Below are positions 35,127 to 44,273 of a stretch of 64,000 nt of DNA, one piece after another (position 1 is the first letter of the stretch; each line of letters begins with the position of its first letter). The position numbers and the translations under genes are program-made. The notes under the pieces were generated by a model. The model worked only from the letters and a program-made list of their open reading frames with translations. It was not told the origin of the DNA and did no database searches. The DNA comes from AEGEAN-183 sp045563675 (GTDB lineage: Bacteria; Pseudomonadota; Gammaproteobacteria; Magnimaribacterales; Magnimaribacteraceae): positions 434,001 to 498,000 of the forward strand of contig JBJLIX010000001.1 of NCBI GenBank assembly GCA_045563675.1. Direction: 5' to 3'.

Positions 35127-36284
35127 ATGTCCGAATATAAAGTTTTTACTTCAGAATCAGTATCAGAAGGTCACCCAGATAAAATGGCTGACCAGATTTC
35201 AGATGCTGTTTTAGATTCAATGCTAAAAGAAGATCCCAACTCTAGAGTTGCCTGTGAAACCTTAGTAAAAGACAATCTGGTTGTATTAGCTGGAGAGATA
35301 ACAAGCGAGGCAGACCCTGATCTAGAATCTGTTACAAGAAAAGTGATCTGTGATATTGGTTATGATGATATATCTGTAGGTTGTGATGGAAACACCTGTG
35401 AAATTGTCAATAAACTTGGAAAACAATCTCAAAATATTGCTCAAGGAGTAAATGAAGGCGAGGGGGAAGATAAAGAGCAAGGTGCTGGTGATCAAGGACT
35501 TATGTTTGGCTATGCAACAAATGAAACAGAAGTTCTTATGCCCGCTCCCATTACTTATTCACATAGACTAGTTGAGCAACAAGCTTTTATAAGAAAATCG
35601 GGTAAACTTTCTTGGTTGAGACCAGATGCAAAAAGCCAAGTAAGTTTTGTGTATGGAGAAGATGGAAAACCTCAGTCTATATCTGCTGTTGTGCTCTCAA
35701 CTCAGCATGACCCAGAAGTATCGCAAGAAAACTTAAAAGAAGGTGTTATGGAAGAAATTATTAAACCAATTCTTCCCCAAAACTGGTTAAATAAAGACAC
35801 AAAATTCTTTATTAACCCTACTGGTAAATTTGAAATTGGCGGTCCTGTTGGCGACTGTGGAGTAACTGGAAGAAAAATTATCGTTGATACCTATGGAGGA
35901 ATGGCCCGTCATGGAGGTGGAGCCTTTTCAGGAAAAGATCCTTCTAAAGTTGATAGATCTGCTGCCTATGCCGGAAGATACGTAGCAAAAAATATAGTGG
36001 CAGCAGGCCTTGCTGAAAAATGTGAAATTCAAGTCTCTTATGCTATAGGAGTAGCCGAGCCTACTTCAATAAGTGTAAATACTTTCGGAACTTCTAAAAT
36101 AGATGAAGATAAAATATCTACTTTAATAAGGAAGCATTTTGATCTCAGACCAAAACAATTAATAGAAATGTTAGATTTAAAGAGGCCTATCTATCAATCC
36201 ACTGCTGCTTATGGTCATTTTGGAAGAGAGGAAGAAGCATTTACTTGGGAAAAAACAGATAAAGTAGAGTCTCTAAAAAATTAA
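35127..36284 (+). CDS. metK: S-adenosylmethionine synthetase
   Basis: 385 residues from the ATG at 35,127, chosen because AAGGAGA lies 8 bases upstream and the family starts with FTSESVSEGHPDK; a longer frame from 35,094 is not needed. GHPDKMADQISDAVLD binds the ATP phosphates, GAGDQGLMFGYA and GGGAFSGKDPSKVDRS are the other signatures. It makes SAM from methionine and ATP. ahcY follows 18 bases later, pairing SAM synthesis with removal of the product S-adenosylhomocysteine. Confidence 0.97.
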   Translation: MSEYKVFTSESVSEGHPDKMADQISDAVLDSMLKEDPNSRVACETLVKDNLVVLAGEITSEADPDLESVTRKVICDIGYDDISVGCDGNTCEIVNKLGKQSQNIAQGVNEGEGEDKEQGAGDQGLMFGYATNETEVLMPAPITYSHRLVEQQAFIRKSGKLSWLRPDAKSQVSFVYGEDGKPQSISAVVLSTQHDPEVSQENLKEGVMEEIIKPILPQNWLNKDTKFFINPTGKFEIGGPVGDCGVTGRKIIVDTYGGMARHGGGAFSGKDPSKVDRSAAYAGRYVAKNIVAAGLAEKCEIQVSYAIGVAEPTSISVNTFGTSKIDEDKISTLIRKHFDLRPKQLIEMLDLKRPIYQSTAAYGHFGREEEAFTWEKTDKVESLKN

Positions 36285-36302
36285 CATAAAAGAGGAAAAG
36301 AA

Positions 36303-37709
36303 ATGAGCAATCAACAAAAACAAGATTATAAAGTGGCAGATATGTCACTTGCGGAATGGGGTAGAAAAGAAATTGTTATAGCTCAATCTGAAATGCCTGC
36401 TCTTATGAAATTAAGAGAAAGATACGCCTCAGAAAAACCTCTGAAAGGTGCAAAAATTCTGGGGTGTATACATATGACTATACAAACTGCTGTACTTATA
36501 GAAACCTTAACCGCTCTAGGGGCAGAAGTTAGATGGTCAGGATGCAACATATTTTCCACTCAAGATCATGCAGCTGCAGCTATAGCAAATTCGGGAGTTC
36601 CTGTATTTGCATGGAAGGGGCAAACTGAAGAGGAATTTAATTGGTGCATAGAGCAAACAATCTTAAAAGATGGTAAACCTTGGGATGCGAACATGATCTT
36701 AGATGATGGCGGAGATTTAACTGCTATGGCACATCACAAGTATCCTGAAATCTTAGACAAGGTACATGGAATAACGGAAGAAACTACAACTGGTGTTGTC
36801 AGGCTCAACGAAATGATAAAAGAAAACAAATTAAAAGTTCCTGCAATAAATGTAAATGATTCAGTCACTAAGTCCAAAAATGACAATAAGTATGGAACAA
36901 GACATAGCTTAAATGATGGTATTAAGAGAGGAACAGATATGTTTCTAGCAGGAAGAAAAGCTCTAGTAGTTGGATATGGAGATGTTGGTAAAGGTTCAGC
37001 TCAGAGTTTAAAGCAAGAGGGAATGGTCGTTAGGGTAAGTGAAATTGATCCAATTTGTGGAATGCAGGCTTGCATGGATGGATATGAAGTAGTTTCTCCC
37101 TACGCACAGGGAGACAATAAAGATAACCCTGAATCAATGAATCATGATTTATTACAAGACACTGATTTGGTAGTAACTACTACTGGCAACTATAAAGTCT
37201 GTGACAGGCATATGTTAGCTGCACTAAAAAAAGGCGCTGTAGTATGTAATATAGGTCATTTTGATACTGAAATTGATACCCAATTCATGAGAGACCAATG
37301 GGCTTGGGAAGAAGTGAAGCCTCAAGTACATAAAATTTTTAGAGATACAAAGGCAGGAGAAACTCCTAACCTAGAAAGCGATGATTATTTATTACTGCTT
37401 TCTGAAGGCAGGCTCGTAAACCTAGGAAATGCTACAGGGCATCCTTCTAGAATCATGGATGGTTCTTTTGCAAATCAAGTTCTTGCTCAAATGTACTTAT
37501 ACGATAAAAAATTTGCTTCCCTCAATGATGAGGAAGCAAGAAAAGAACTTATAAAGGTAGAAGTTCTTCCAAAAAAACTAGACGAAGAAGTAGCAGCTTA
37601 CATGGTAGAGGGTTTTGGTGGTACTTTAACAAAGCTATCTAAAGAACAGGCAGATTACATTAATGTACCTGCAGAAGGACCTTTTAAATCTGATATCTAT
37701 AAATACTAA
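36303..37709 (+). CDS. ahcY: Adenosylhomocysteinase
   Basis: 468 residues, the long bacterial form. SGCNIFSTQDHAAAAIA is the substrate site, VVGYGDVGKGSAQ the NAD-binding loop and GHFDTEID the C-terminal part of the active site; the C-terminal DYINVPAEGPFK with final YKY is typical. It splits S-adenosylhomocysteine into adenosine and homocysteine. An AGAGGAAAAG ribosome site precedes the ATG. Use of AhcY replaces the Pfs/LuxS route of E. coli. Confidence 0.97.
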   Translation: MSNQQKQDYKVADMSLAEWGRKEIVIAQSEMPALMKLRERYASEKPLKGAKILGCIHMTIQTAVLIETLTALGAEVRWSGCNIFSTQDHAAAAIANSGVPVFAWKGQTEEEFNWCIEQTILKDGKPWDANMILDDGGDLTAMAHHKYPEILDKVHGITEETTTGVVRLNEMIKENKLKVPAINVNDSVTKSKNDNKYGTRHSLNDGIKRGTDMFLAGRKALVVGYGDVGKGSAQSLKQEGMVVRVSEIDPICGMQACMDGYEVVSPYAQGDNKDNPESMNHDLLQDTDLVVTTTGNYKVCDRHMLAALKKGAVVCNIGHFDTEIDTQFMRDQWAWEEVKPQVHKIFRDTKAGETPNLESDDYLLLLSEGRLVNLGNATGHPSRIMDGSFANQVLAQMYLYDKKFASLNDEEARKELIKVEVLPKKLDEEVAAYMVEGFGGTLTKLSKEQADYINVPAEGPFKSDIYKY

Positions 37710-37774
37710 TTCATTTAATTATCAAAAGTTTTCACTACTAACAGCTTTGAATTTTTCCTTTCTAAATAAGAATA

Positions 37775-39184
37775 ATGACAAATAAAAAAAAGAATATAGC
37801 TGTTAATCCATCCTGGGGAGGCAGGTTTGAGAATGCAGTTAATAAATTAACAGTTAGCTACACTTCTTCTATTGATGTTGATAAAAGATTATATGAACAA
37901 GATATATTAGGATCTTTGAAATATGCTCTAGCTCTAAAAGAGGCAAAAGTAATTAAGAATATTGATTATTTAAAGATTTCGAAGGGCTTAAAAGCCATCC
38001 TAATGGAAATTGAATCTGGAAGATTCCAATGGAAAGAAGAACTAGAAGATGTTCATATGAATATAGAAGATGCTCTCAAACGAAAAGCTGGCAATTCAGC
38101 TAAAAAACTACATACTGGAAGGTCTAGAAATGATCAAGTTTCTACTGATTTAAGGCTTTTTGTTCTTAAATCTATAGATGAAATGGGGGAGCTTATTTCT
38201 AATGTTCAAACTACAATTTTGGACAAAGCAAAGAGGCATTACGCTGATTTAATGCCTGGGTTTACCCATCTGCAAGTTGCCCAACCTGTCACTTTTGGAC
38301 ATCATCTGATGGCTTGGTATGAAATGCTCAGTAGAGATTTTGCTAGGCTTCAAGACACCAAAAAAAGGACTAGTATTATGCCCTTGGGGTCCGGAGCTTT
38401 ATCGGGTAACAGATACAATATAGATAGACAGAAGTTAGCTAAAAGATTAAATTTTGATGGCATCTCAAACAACTCTATAGATGCTGTAAGTGATAGAGAT
38501 TTTTCTATTGAGCTTTTGTCTAATATAAGTATTTTAGGAATGCATCTTTCAAGAATTAATGAGGAACTAATTCTATGGTCTTCTTCTCAATTCAACTATG
38601 TAGATTTACCAGATGAATTTTGCACAGGTTCTTCCATAATGCCTCAGAAAAAAAATCCAGATGTTTCTGAATTAATGAGGGGAGGTTCTGCTAGAACCAT
38701 TTCCAATCTAATGGGTCTTCTTACTCTTATGAAGGGTCTTCCTTTAGCATATAACAGGGATATGCAAGAAGATAAAAATTTTGTTTTTGATAGTCTAGAT
38801 TACTCAAAGTCTAGCCTGGAATTATTGTCTCTAATAATTAAAAGAATGATTGTAAATACTAAAAAGATGAAAGAGGATTGCCAACTCGGTCACATAACTG
38901 CAACAGAATTAGCAGACTATTTAGTTCTTAAAGGTTTACCTTTTAGGAAAGCTCATGAAGTAGTAGGAAAAATAGTTGCCTTTGCTAATAAAAATCATAT
39001 TCAAATTTTTGAAGTTGAATTAGGAAAGTTAAGAAAATTTTCTAAATTTATCTCTGAAGATGTATTTACTTTTATAAAACCTGAAGAGGCAATAAAAAAT
39101 AAAAATTCTATTGGAGGTACCTCACCAAAAGAGGTTTTAAAGCAAATAAGGAATGCTGAGAAGCGCATAGCATCAAGGAAATGA
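37775..39184 (+). CDS. argH: Argininosuccinate lyase
   Basis: 469 residues of the fumarase/aspartase superfamily. It begins WGGRFENAVNKLTVSYTSSID, has LHTGRSRNDQVSTDLRLF, a HLQVAQPVTFGHHL segment and the signature GSSIMPQKKNPDVSELMRG with the catalytic Ser loop. It releases arginine and fumarate. It precedes the lptM-lysA-dapF group; the stop overlaps the lptM start (AATGA). Confidence 0.96.
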   Translation: MTNKKKNIAVNPSWGGRFENAVNKLTVSYTSSIDVDKRLYEQDILGSLKYALALKEAKVIKNIDYLKISKGLKAILMEIESGRFQWKEELEDVHMNIEDALKRKAGNSAKKLHTGRSRNDQVSTDLRLFVLKSIDEMGELISNVQTTILDKAKRHYADLMPGFTHLQVAQPVTFGHHLMAWYEMLSRDFARLQDTKKRTSIMPLGSGALSGNRYNIDRQKLAKRLNFDGISNNSIDAVSDRDFSIELLSNISILGMHLSRINEELILWSSSQFNYVDLPDEFCTGSSIMPQKKNPDVSELMRGGSARTISNLMGLLTLMKGLPLAYNRDMQEDKNFVFDSLDYSKSSLELLSLIIKRMIVNTKKMKEDCQLGHITATELADYLVLKGLPFRKAHEVVGKIVAFANKNHIQIFEVELGKLRKFSKFISEDVFTFIKPEEAIKNKNSIGGTSPKEVLKQIRNAEKRIASRK

Positions 39185-39318
39185 AATTGAGAAAGATATC
39201 ATTAAATATATCCACAGTTCTTTTAATTATATTAATAACTTCTTTAAGCGCTTGTGGAAATAAAGGACCTCTGGAAATTCCAAAAGAAGAAATGTATTTT
39301 TCTTATGAAAGGCATTAA
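39181..39318 (+). CDS. lptM: LptM (YifL-like) lipoprotein
   Basis: A 45-residue lipoprotein: hydrophobic signal, lipobox LSAC, then CGNKGPLEIP, the conserved CGxKGPLxxP start of the mature LptM family. LptM helps the LptDE outer-membrane LPS transporter to mature. The gene stands in the canonical place between argH and lysA-dapF, overlapping argH by 4 bases and lysA by 14 bases. Confidence 0.88.
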   Translation: MKLRKISLNISTVLLIILITSLSACGNKGPLEIPKEEMYFSYERH

Positions 39319-40543
39319 TCTTAGAGAGGGCGAACTTTTTATAGATGAAGTTTCGCTTAAAAGTATTGCTAGTGAATATGGAACACCTGCTTATGTTTAC
39401 TCTTCTCATAAATTAAAAGAAAACTTAAATTCATATCTTTCTTCAGTAAGAGATAAAGATAAAATTTGTTATTCAGTTAAATCTAACTCTAATATACACC
39501 TGCTCTCTTATTTGGCTTCTCTAGGATCTGGATTTGATGTTGTGTCAGGAAATGAACTTCTCAGGTGTCTAGAAGCAGGAGCAGATACGGAAAATATTGT
39601 TTTTTCTGGGGTAGGAAAAACTGAAGAAGAAATAAGTCTTGCTATACAAAATAATATTTTCTCTATAAATATTGAATCTGAAGAAGAATTAGAAAGAATA
39701 ATAAAGGTAGCTAAAAATTTAAATAGAAAAGCTGAATGTATTATTAGAATAAATCCTGACATAACTCCAGAGTCACATCCCTATATTCAAACTGGTCTTA
39801 GAACTTCTAAATTTGGAGTTTTAAAAGATAAAGTTGACTCATTAGCTAAAAAAGCCTCTGATTCTGGATCGGTTAAGATAAAAGGTCTAGCTTGCCATAT
39901 AGGATCGCAAATCTTTGATGAAAAATTAATATTAGAAACCTTAGATTTCCTTATAAAAATCTGTAACAGACTCAATAATAAAGAACAGAATTTAGAATAC
40001 ATAGACTTGGGAGGGGGTCTAGGGATATCTTATGATCAAGAAGAAGAAATCGAAATAAATAAGCTACTAGATAAATGCATTTCCTTACTAAAACCACTTA
40101 ATCTTAATTTAATACTAGAGCCAGGAAGATCTATTTCGGGAAACGCAGGAGTCCTTATCTCTAAAATAGAGTACTTAAAGAAAACTTCAGAACTAAACTT
40201 TGCCATCATTGATGCAGGTATGAACGATCTTTTAAGGCCTTCTCTTTATCAAGCTTGGCATGATATTTCTGTAGTCGAAAATAACAATGAGGAAAAACAA
40301 AACTATAAAATTGTAGGGCCTGTATGCGAAAGCGGGGATGTTTTAGGTGAGCATAGGTCGCTTGGTCTAAGCGAGAACTCAATTGTAGCTATTTTGGATG
40401 TTGGTGCTTATGGGCATGTCATGTCTTCAAATTATAATAGTAGACTTAGGCCTCCTGAGATCCTGATAGAGGGTTCAGAGACGAAGCTAATTCGAAAAAG
40501 AGAGACCTTTAATGGCATGTTAAGCGAAGAAAGAGATGTCTAA
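39305..40543 (+). CDS. lysA: Diaminopimelate decarboxylase
   Basis: 412 residues from the ATG at 39,305; a longer frame opens inside lptM but the family starts near this Met. The PLP Lys is in CYSVKSNSN, and HIGSQIF, EPGRSISGNAG, GPVCESGD and LDVGAYGHVMSSNYN follow in order. It makes lysine from meso-diaminopimelate. It is followed directly by dapF, which makes its substrate; the two overlap by 8 bases. Confidence 0.95.
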   Translation: MKGINLREGELFIDEVSLKSIASEYGTPAYVYSSHKLKENLNSYLSSVRDKDKICYSVKSNSNIHLLSYLASLGSGFDVVSGNELLRCLEAGADTENIVFSGVGKTEEEISLAIQNNIFSINIESEEELERIIKVAKNLNRKAECIIRINPDITPESHPYIQTGLRTSKFGVLKDKVDSLAKKASDSGSVKIKGLACHIGSQIFDEKLILETLDFLIKICNRLNNKEQNLEYIDLGGGLGISYDQEEEIEINKLLDKCISLLKPLNLNLILEPGRSISGNAGVLISKIEYLKKTSELNFAIIDAGMNDLLRPSLYQAWHDISVVENNNEEKQNYKIVGPVCESGDVLGEHRSLGLSENSIVAILDVGAYGHVMSSNYNSRLRPPEILIEGSETKLIRKRETFNGMLSEERDV

Positions 40544-41369
40544 TAAATTAGGATTAAAGCTTAATAAATTTTCTGGACTTGGTAATAAGATAGTTTTGGC
40601 GGACCTCATTAGGCAAGATTATCAAATAGATTCCCAACTCGTACTAAAATTATCGAAACAACATGCAGTTGATTTTGATCAACTGATTTCTATTTTGCCT
40701 CCTAGAGAATCTGACAAGGATTTTAGTGCCGAGATATTTAATGCAGATGGAAGTCGAGCAAACAATTGTATTAATGGGGCAAGGTGTTTGGGTAAATATA
40801 TTTTTGATACGCAACTTTCTACAAAACCTAAATTATTAATTGAAGCGGGAGATAGTGATTGGATAATATCTCCTGTTAAAAAAAATATATATCTTGTCCT
40901 CCAAAGATTAACTGATTTAAAAAAAGGAGAGGGTAATCTCCCCAAGGAAAATTCTAAAGGTCTTTATGAGCTTATATTGTTTGATGAAAGCTTAGAAATT
41001 TCTTTTATAAATATTGGTAATCCCCATGCAGTAGTTTTTACTTCTAATATTGAGAAATTTCAATTAAATGAATGGGGTCAACGACTTCAACAATCTAAAT
41101 ATTTTCCAGAAGGAGTAAACTTAGGAGTAGCTGAAAAGAAGTCTAATTCCAAGCTATCTCTCAGAGTCTACGAGAGAGGTGTTGGGGAAACTTTATCATG
41201 CGGAAGTGGAGCTTGCGCTGCAGTTGTTGCTGGTATAAAGCTTGGGATCCTAAAAGGTTCAATTCAAGTAGACTTTAAAGAAGGATCATTAAAAATAGAA
41301 TATAACAAATTTGAAAATTCTATTTCAGTGGTAGGTTCGGCTAATTTTATTGAAGAGATAGAAATATAA
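40536..41369 (+). CDS. dapF: Diaminopimelate epimerase
   Basis: 277 residues. The two catalytic cysteines are Cys78 (NADGSRANNCINGARC) and Cys222 (GETLSCGSGACAA). The first motif normally reads CGNGARC, here CINGARC, and the N-terminal GLGND reads GLGNK, so the sequence is slightly off consensus while the catalytic pair is kept. It converts LL- to meso-diaminopimelate for peptidoglycan and lysine. It lies between lysA and the DUF484 gene. Confidence 0.93.
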   Translation: MSNKLGLKLNKFSGLGNKIVLADLIRQDYQIDSQLVLKLSKQHAVDFDQLISILPPRESDKDFSAEIFNADGSRANNCINGARCLGKYIFDTQLSTKPKLLIEAGDSDWIISPVKKNIYLVLQRLTDLKKGEGNLPKENSKGLYELILFDESLEISFINIGNPHAVVFTSNIEKFQLNEWGQRLQQSKYFPEGVNLGVAEKKSNSKLSLRVYERGVGETLSCGSGACAAVVAGIKLGILKGSIQVDFKEGSLKIEYNKFENSISVVGSANFIEEIEI

Positions 41370-41371
41370 GT

Positions 41372-42037
41372 ATGAGGAAAAATAAAATATCTAACGAAGA
41401 GATAGCAGAATATTTGATACTTAATCCAGGGTTTTTTGATGAAAACCCTGAAGTTCTTAATTCATTAAAAATTGTCCACGATTCAGGTGCTGCAGTGTCT
41501 TTAATTGAGAAACAAGTTGAGTATTTAAGATCAAATTATAATTCGACTACCGATAAGCTATTGAGTCTTTTGGAGAACGCAAAGAATAATGAAGATTTAT
41601 TTTTTCTTACCCAGAAACTATTACTTTCTCTTATAGATGCAGAAAATATTAAAGAAATAATTAAGCTTATTGAAAAGGCATTTAAAAAAGACTTTGGAGC
41701 AAAAGAAAGTAGGTTGATTTTCTTTTCAAACACCTCAACAAATATACCTAAAGAAAGAACAGAAGACCCTGACAAAGCACTTAAGGTCTTAGGGGATAAG
41801 CTAAAATCTAAAAATTTATATTGTGGAGATTTAGATAAAAAAGCAAAAGACTTCCTCTTTGGTAAGACTTCTAATTTAGTTGAGGTTGCACTGATACCTT
41901 TGAAGTGTAAGTCTATTTCTGGTCTTATAGCATTAGGGTCTGAAAAAGAAGGTAAATATAATGCAAATAAGGATAGTATTTTTTTAGACTTCATAGCAAA
42001 AGTTACTAGCAAAGTCATAGACAAAAAAAATGAATAA
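41372..42037 (+). CDS. DUF484 family protein
   Basis: 221 residues. The start EEIAEYLILNPGFFDENPEVLNSLKI and the later GAAVSLIEKQVEYLR are the DUF484 signature; the C-terminal half is GAF-like, ending with FLDFIAKVTSKVID. The family is found between dapF and xerC in gammaproteobacteria and its role is not established. It starts 2 bases after dapF and its stop abuts the xerC ATG. Confidence 0.9.
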   Translation: MRKNKISNEEIAEYLILNPGFFDENPEVLNSLKIVHDSGAAVSLIEKQVEYLRSNYNSTTDKLLSLLENAKNNEDLFFLTQKLLLSLIDAENIKEIIKLIEKAFKKDFGAKESRLIFFSNTSTNIPKERTEDPDKALKVLGDKLKSKNLYCGDLDKKAKDFLFGKTSNLVEVALIPLKCKSISGLIALGSEKEGKYNANKDSIFLDFIAKVTSKVIDKKNE

Positions 42038-42931
42038 ATGTTAGATCGACATCTTGAACCATTTCTCTCTAACCTTAAGTCTGTTAGACAACTTTCACCA
42101 CATACCATTAGCAACTACCAAAGAGATATATTGAAATTCTTTTCTTTTCTTAATCAAGAAAAGAGCTCTTGGGAGGTTGTTGATAAGCAAAGCATTAGGG
42201 AGTTTATTTCAAAGGAAAGGAGAAGAGGGTTAAGTCCAAGAAGCATACAAAGAGAACTTTCTTCAATTAGAGCTTATTTTAATTATTTAATTGAAGAGGG
42301 CATCTTCGAAACAAATCCAGCAAACGAAGTTAGCTCTCCAAAGTCGCCCCAGTTACTACCAAAATCACTGGACACGGACCTTATCCAAAAACTTTTAGAT
42401 TTCAAGCCCCAAACAGACTTAGAAGTAAGAGATAAATCAATTGCTGAACTTTTTTATTCTTCCGGTCTAAGGCTGTCTGAGCTTTGCGGTCTAGATCTGG
42501 AAAGTATTTCAATTAAAGAAAATTCTTGCCGAGTTATTGGAAAGGGTAAAAAAACAAGAGATTTACCTATAGGAAAAAAAGCTATTCAGGCTTTAAGGGA
42601 TTGGCTGATTGTTAGAAAAAAACTTAATAGGAATGACTCTAAAGCTCTATTTCTTAACAATAAAGGTGAGAGGCTTTCAAATAGATCAGTTCAGTTAAGA
42701 CTTGAAAGGCTTTGTAAGCAAAGAGGTCTTCCTTTAGTAAATCCGCATATGCTAAGACATTCTTTTGCAAGTCATGTTCTAGAGTCAAGTGGAGATCTTA
42801 GGGCAGTTCAAGAAATGTTGGGGCACTCAGATATTGCCACTACACAAATATATACCAAATTAGATTTTCAACATCTTTCAAAAGTTTATGACAAAGCCCA
42901 TCCAAGAGCCAAAGTAAAAAGTAAAAAATGA
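42038..42931 (+). CDS. xerC: Tyrosine recombinase XerC
   Basis: 297 residues. The N-terminal SAM-like core-binding domain includes LSPHTISNYQRDILKF. Catalytic residues are in place: Arg145 (GLRLSEL), Lys in GKGKKTR (170-174), His237 and Arg240 (HMLRHSFASH), His263 (LGHSDIATTQ) and Tyr272. With XerD it resolves chromosome dimers at dif. It is the chromosomal enzyme, since dapF-DUF484-xerC-yigB is a fixed order, and not an integrase. It overlaps the HAD gene by 4 bases. Confidence 0.95.
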   Translation: MLDRHLEPFLSNLKSVRQLSPHTISNYQRDILKFFSFLNQEKSSWEVVDKQSIREFISKERRRGLSPRSIQRELSSIRAYFNYLIEEGIFETNPANEVSSPKSPQLLPKSLDTDLIQKLLDFKPQTDLEVRDKSIAELFYSSGLRLSELCGLDLESISIKENSCRVIGKGKKTRDLPIGKKAIQALRDWLIVRKKLNRNDSKALFLNNKGERLSNRSVQLRLERLCKQRGLPLVNPHMLRHSFASHVLESSGDLRAVQEMLGHSDIATTQIYTKLDFQHLSKVYDKAHPRAKVKSKK

Positions 42932-43626
42932 ATATAAAGGCTATAACTTTTGATTTAGACGATACCCTTTGGCCTTTAATGCCCGTAATCCTTAAAGCTG
43001 AAAAAGATACAAATAAATGGTTAGTTGAAAATTATCCTGGTATTGAAAATCTTCTAAAAAGTGAAGAGGTAAAAGAAATCAGAGATAGTTTAATTTCTCA
43101 AGAAAATAAGTTGAACTATCAGTTATCTAAACTTAGAGAATTAACTCTGGTAGAGCTCGCCATAAGATCAGGTTATACAAAAAAAGAGTCTGAATCATTA
43201 GCTAAGGAGTCTTTTAAAATTTTTTATGCAGGCAGAAATGATGTAACCCTCTATGAAGGAGTTGAAGAAGCCCTTGAATCTTTAAAACAAAAATATGTCC
43301 TCGGAGTGATAACGAACGGAAATGCGGATATAAAAGAAATTGGTATAGATCACTTCTTTGATTTTAATATATCTGCATCCAATATGAATGTAGGAAAGCC
43401 TGATCCAATAATCTTTGAAGAAGCATTAAAACAAACAAGCTTTGAGGCCGGAGAGATCTGTCATGTCGGAGATCATCCCATAAATGATGTCCAAGGGAGT
43501 AATAATTTTGGAATGAAATCTATTTGGTTTAATGAAAAAGGCTTAGATTGGCCACTTGAAGGAAAGACTGACTATATGGAAGTGAGATCGTGGGCTGAAT
43601 TAGAAAAAATAATAGAAAACTTTTAA
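42928..43626 (+). CDS. yigB: HAD-family phosphatase, YigB-like
   Basis: 232 residues. HAD motif I TFDLDDTLWPL (Asp9, Asp11), motif II VITNGN, motif III VGKPDP and motif IV VGDHPINDVQGSNNFG. YigB of E. coli dephosphorylates the flavin precursor 5-amino-6-(5-phosphoribitylamino)uracil and FMN, which would fit here. The position after xerC supports orthology. Its stop overlaps that of the convergent cytochrome gene. Confidence 0.85.
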   Translation: MNIKAITFDLDDTLWPLMPVILKAEKDTNKWLVENYPGIENLLKSEEVKEIRDSLISQENKLNYQLSKLRELTLVELAIRSGYTKKESESLAKESFKIFYAGRNDVTLYEGVEEALESLKQKYVLGVITNGNADIKEIGIDHFFDFNISASNMNVGKPDPIIFEEALKQTSFEAGEICHVGDHPINDVQGSNNFGMKSIWFNEKGLDWPLEGKTDYMEVRSWAELEKIIENF

Positions 43627-44039
43627 TCTAGAGCGTCTAGCATGTATTGCACAGCAGTAGTTAATTCTTCCTGAGAGCAGTCCATACACATGCCCATAGG
43701 TGGCATTCCTCCTAGCCCATTAGTTACCGTTTCTACTAAATGACCTAAATCTTCGTTTGCTCTTTCACCCCAGCTTATCCTGTCTCCAAACTTGGGAGCC
43801 CCAGCTAAACCTATTGCATGGCAAGTCTTGCATGCAGAATCATATATTTCTTCGCCAGTTCTGACTAAAGAAGTAGATGGGGAAATTGTCGTGTTAATGC
43901 TGGCACATTCTTGACCCTCAACGCAAACTTTTCCTACCAGAGATATTCTTTTTTCAACCGCTTTTTCTGCTTCTGAAGTAAAGGAATTCTGCACTAGTAA
44001 GACAAGTACTGGGATTAAAAAGAACTTAGCTTTATTCAT
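43623..44039 (-). CDS. Cytochrome c5 family protein
   Basis: 138 residues with a signal peptide (KAKFFLIPVLVLLVQ). One haem site, CKTCH (70-74), with GAPKFGD after it; the axial Met is in GGMPPMG, and Cys118/Cys121 (MCMDC) form the disulfide typical of c5 cytochromes. It is a periplasmic electron carrier. It lies alone between the HAD gene and tRNA-Arg. Confidence 0.88.
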   Translation of the reverse strand: MNKAKFFLIPVLVLLVQNSFTSEAEKAVEKRISLVGKVCVEGQECASINTTISPSTSLVRTGEEIYDSACKTCHAIGLAGAPKFGDRISWGERANEDLGHLVETVTNGLGGMPPMGMCMDCSQEELTTAVQYMLDALD

Positions 44040-44069
44040 TTACACTGTTGTGCCTTGAAAAACGCCGCC

Positions 44070-44075
44070 ATTATA
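44070..44075 (-). promoter_or_regulatory. Candidate -10 box of the cytochrome c5 gene
   Basis: On the minus strand the bases read TATAAT, about 31 bases upstream of the ATG. No good -35 is visible. The gap is shared with the tRNA-Arg promoter, which faces the other way. Confidence 0.45.
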
Positions 44076-44137
44076 TAGGAATAACTAACTAAAGAGATAT
44101 AGTTCTGTTGTCTTTTTTAAAGAGAAATTAATGGTTT

Positions 44138-44143
44138 TATAAT
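44138..44143 (+). promoter_or_regulatory. -10 box of the tRNA-Arg gene
   Basis: A perfect TATAAT ends 8 bases before the tRNA 5' end, so the primary transcript would carry almost no leader. At 17 bases upstream stands TTTTAA, a weak -35. Confidence 0.55.
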
Positions 44144-44151
44144 CTACCTTA

Positions 44152-44228
44152 GGGCTAGTAGTTCAACTGGATAGAACATCTGCCTCCGGAGCAGAAGCCT
44201 GCAGGTTCAAGTCCTGCCTAGCCCACCA
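44152..44228 (+). tRNA. tRNA-Arg (CCG anticodon)
   Basis: A complete 77-base cloverleaf. The acceptor arms GGGCTAG (44,152-44,158) and CTAGCCC (44,218-44,224) pair over 7 bases; the anticodon stem TCTGC/GCAGA closes the loop CTCCGGA, with the anticodon CCG at 44,186-44,188 reading CGG arginine codons. The T arm GCAGG-TTCAAGT-CCTGC is perfect, and CCA is encoded at the 3' end (44,226-44,228). It stands alone. Confidence 0.96.
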
Positions 44229-44273
44229 GCTGTTTCTGTTTAGAAAAATTCAAATATCTGTTTTAATAAAGAG

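Noticed and set aside
41536..42114. A 192-codon open frame on the minus strand
   Set aside because: It lies opposite the DUF484 and xerC genes, has a Ser/Phe-rich composition typical of a frame read from the wrong strand, and has no family resemblance.
42038..42931. Tyrosine recombinase as sign of a mobile element
   Set aside because: Its place between DUF484 and yigB is the fixed chromosomal xerC position, and no attachment repeats or phage genes are nearby.
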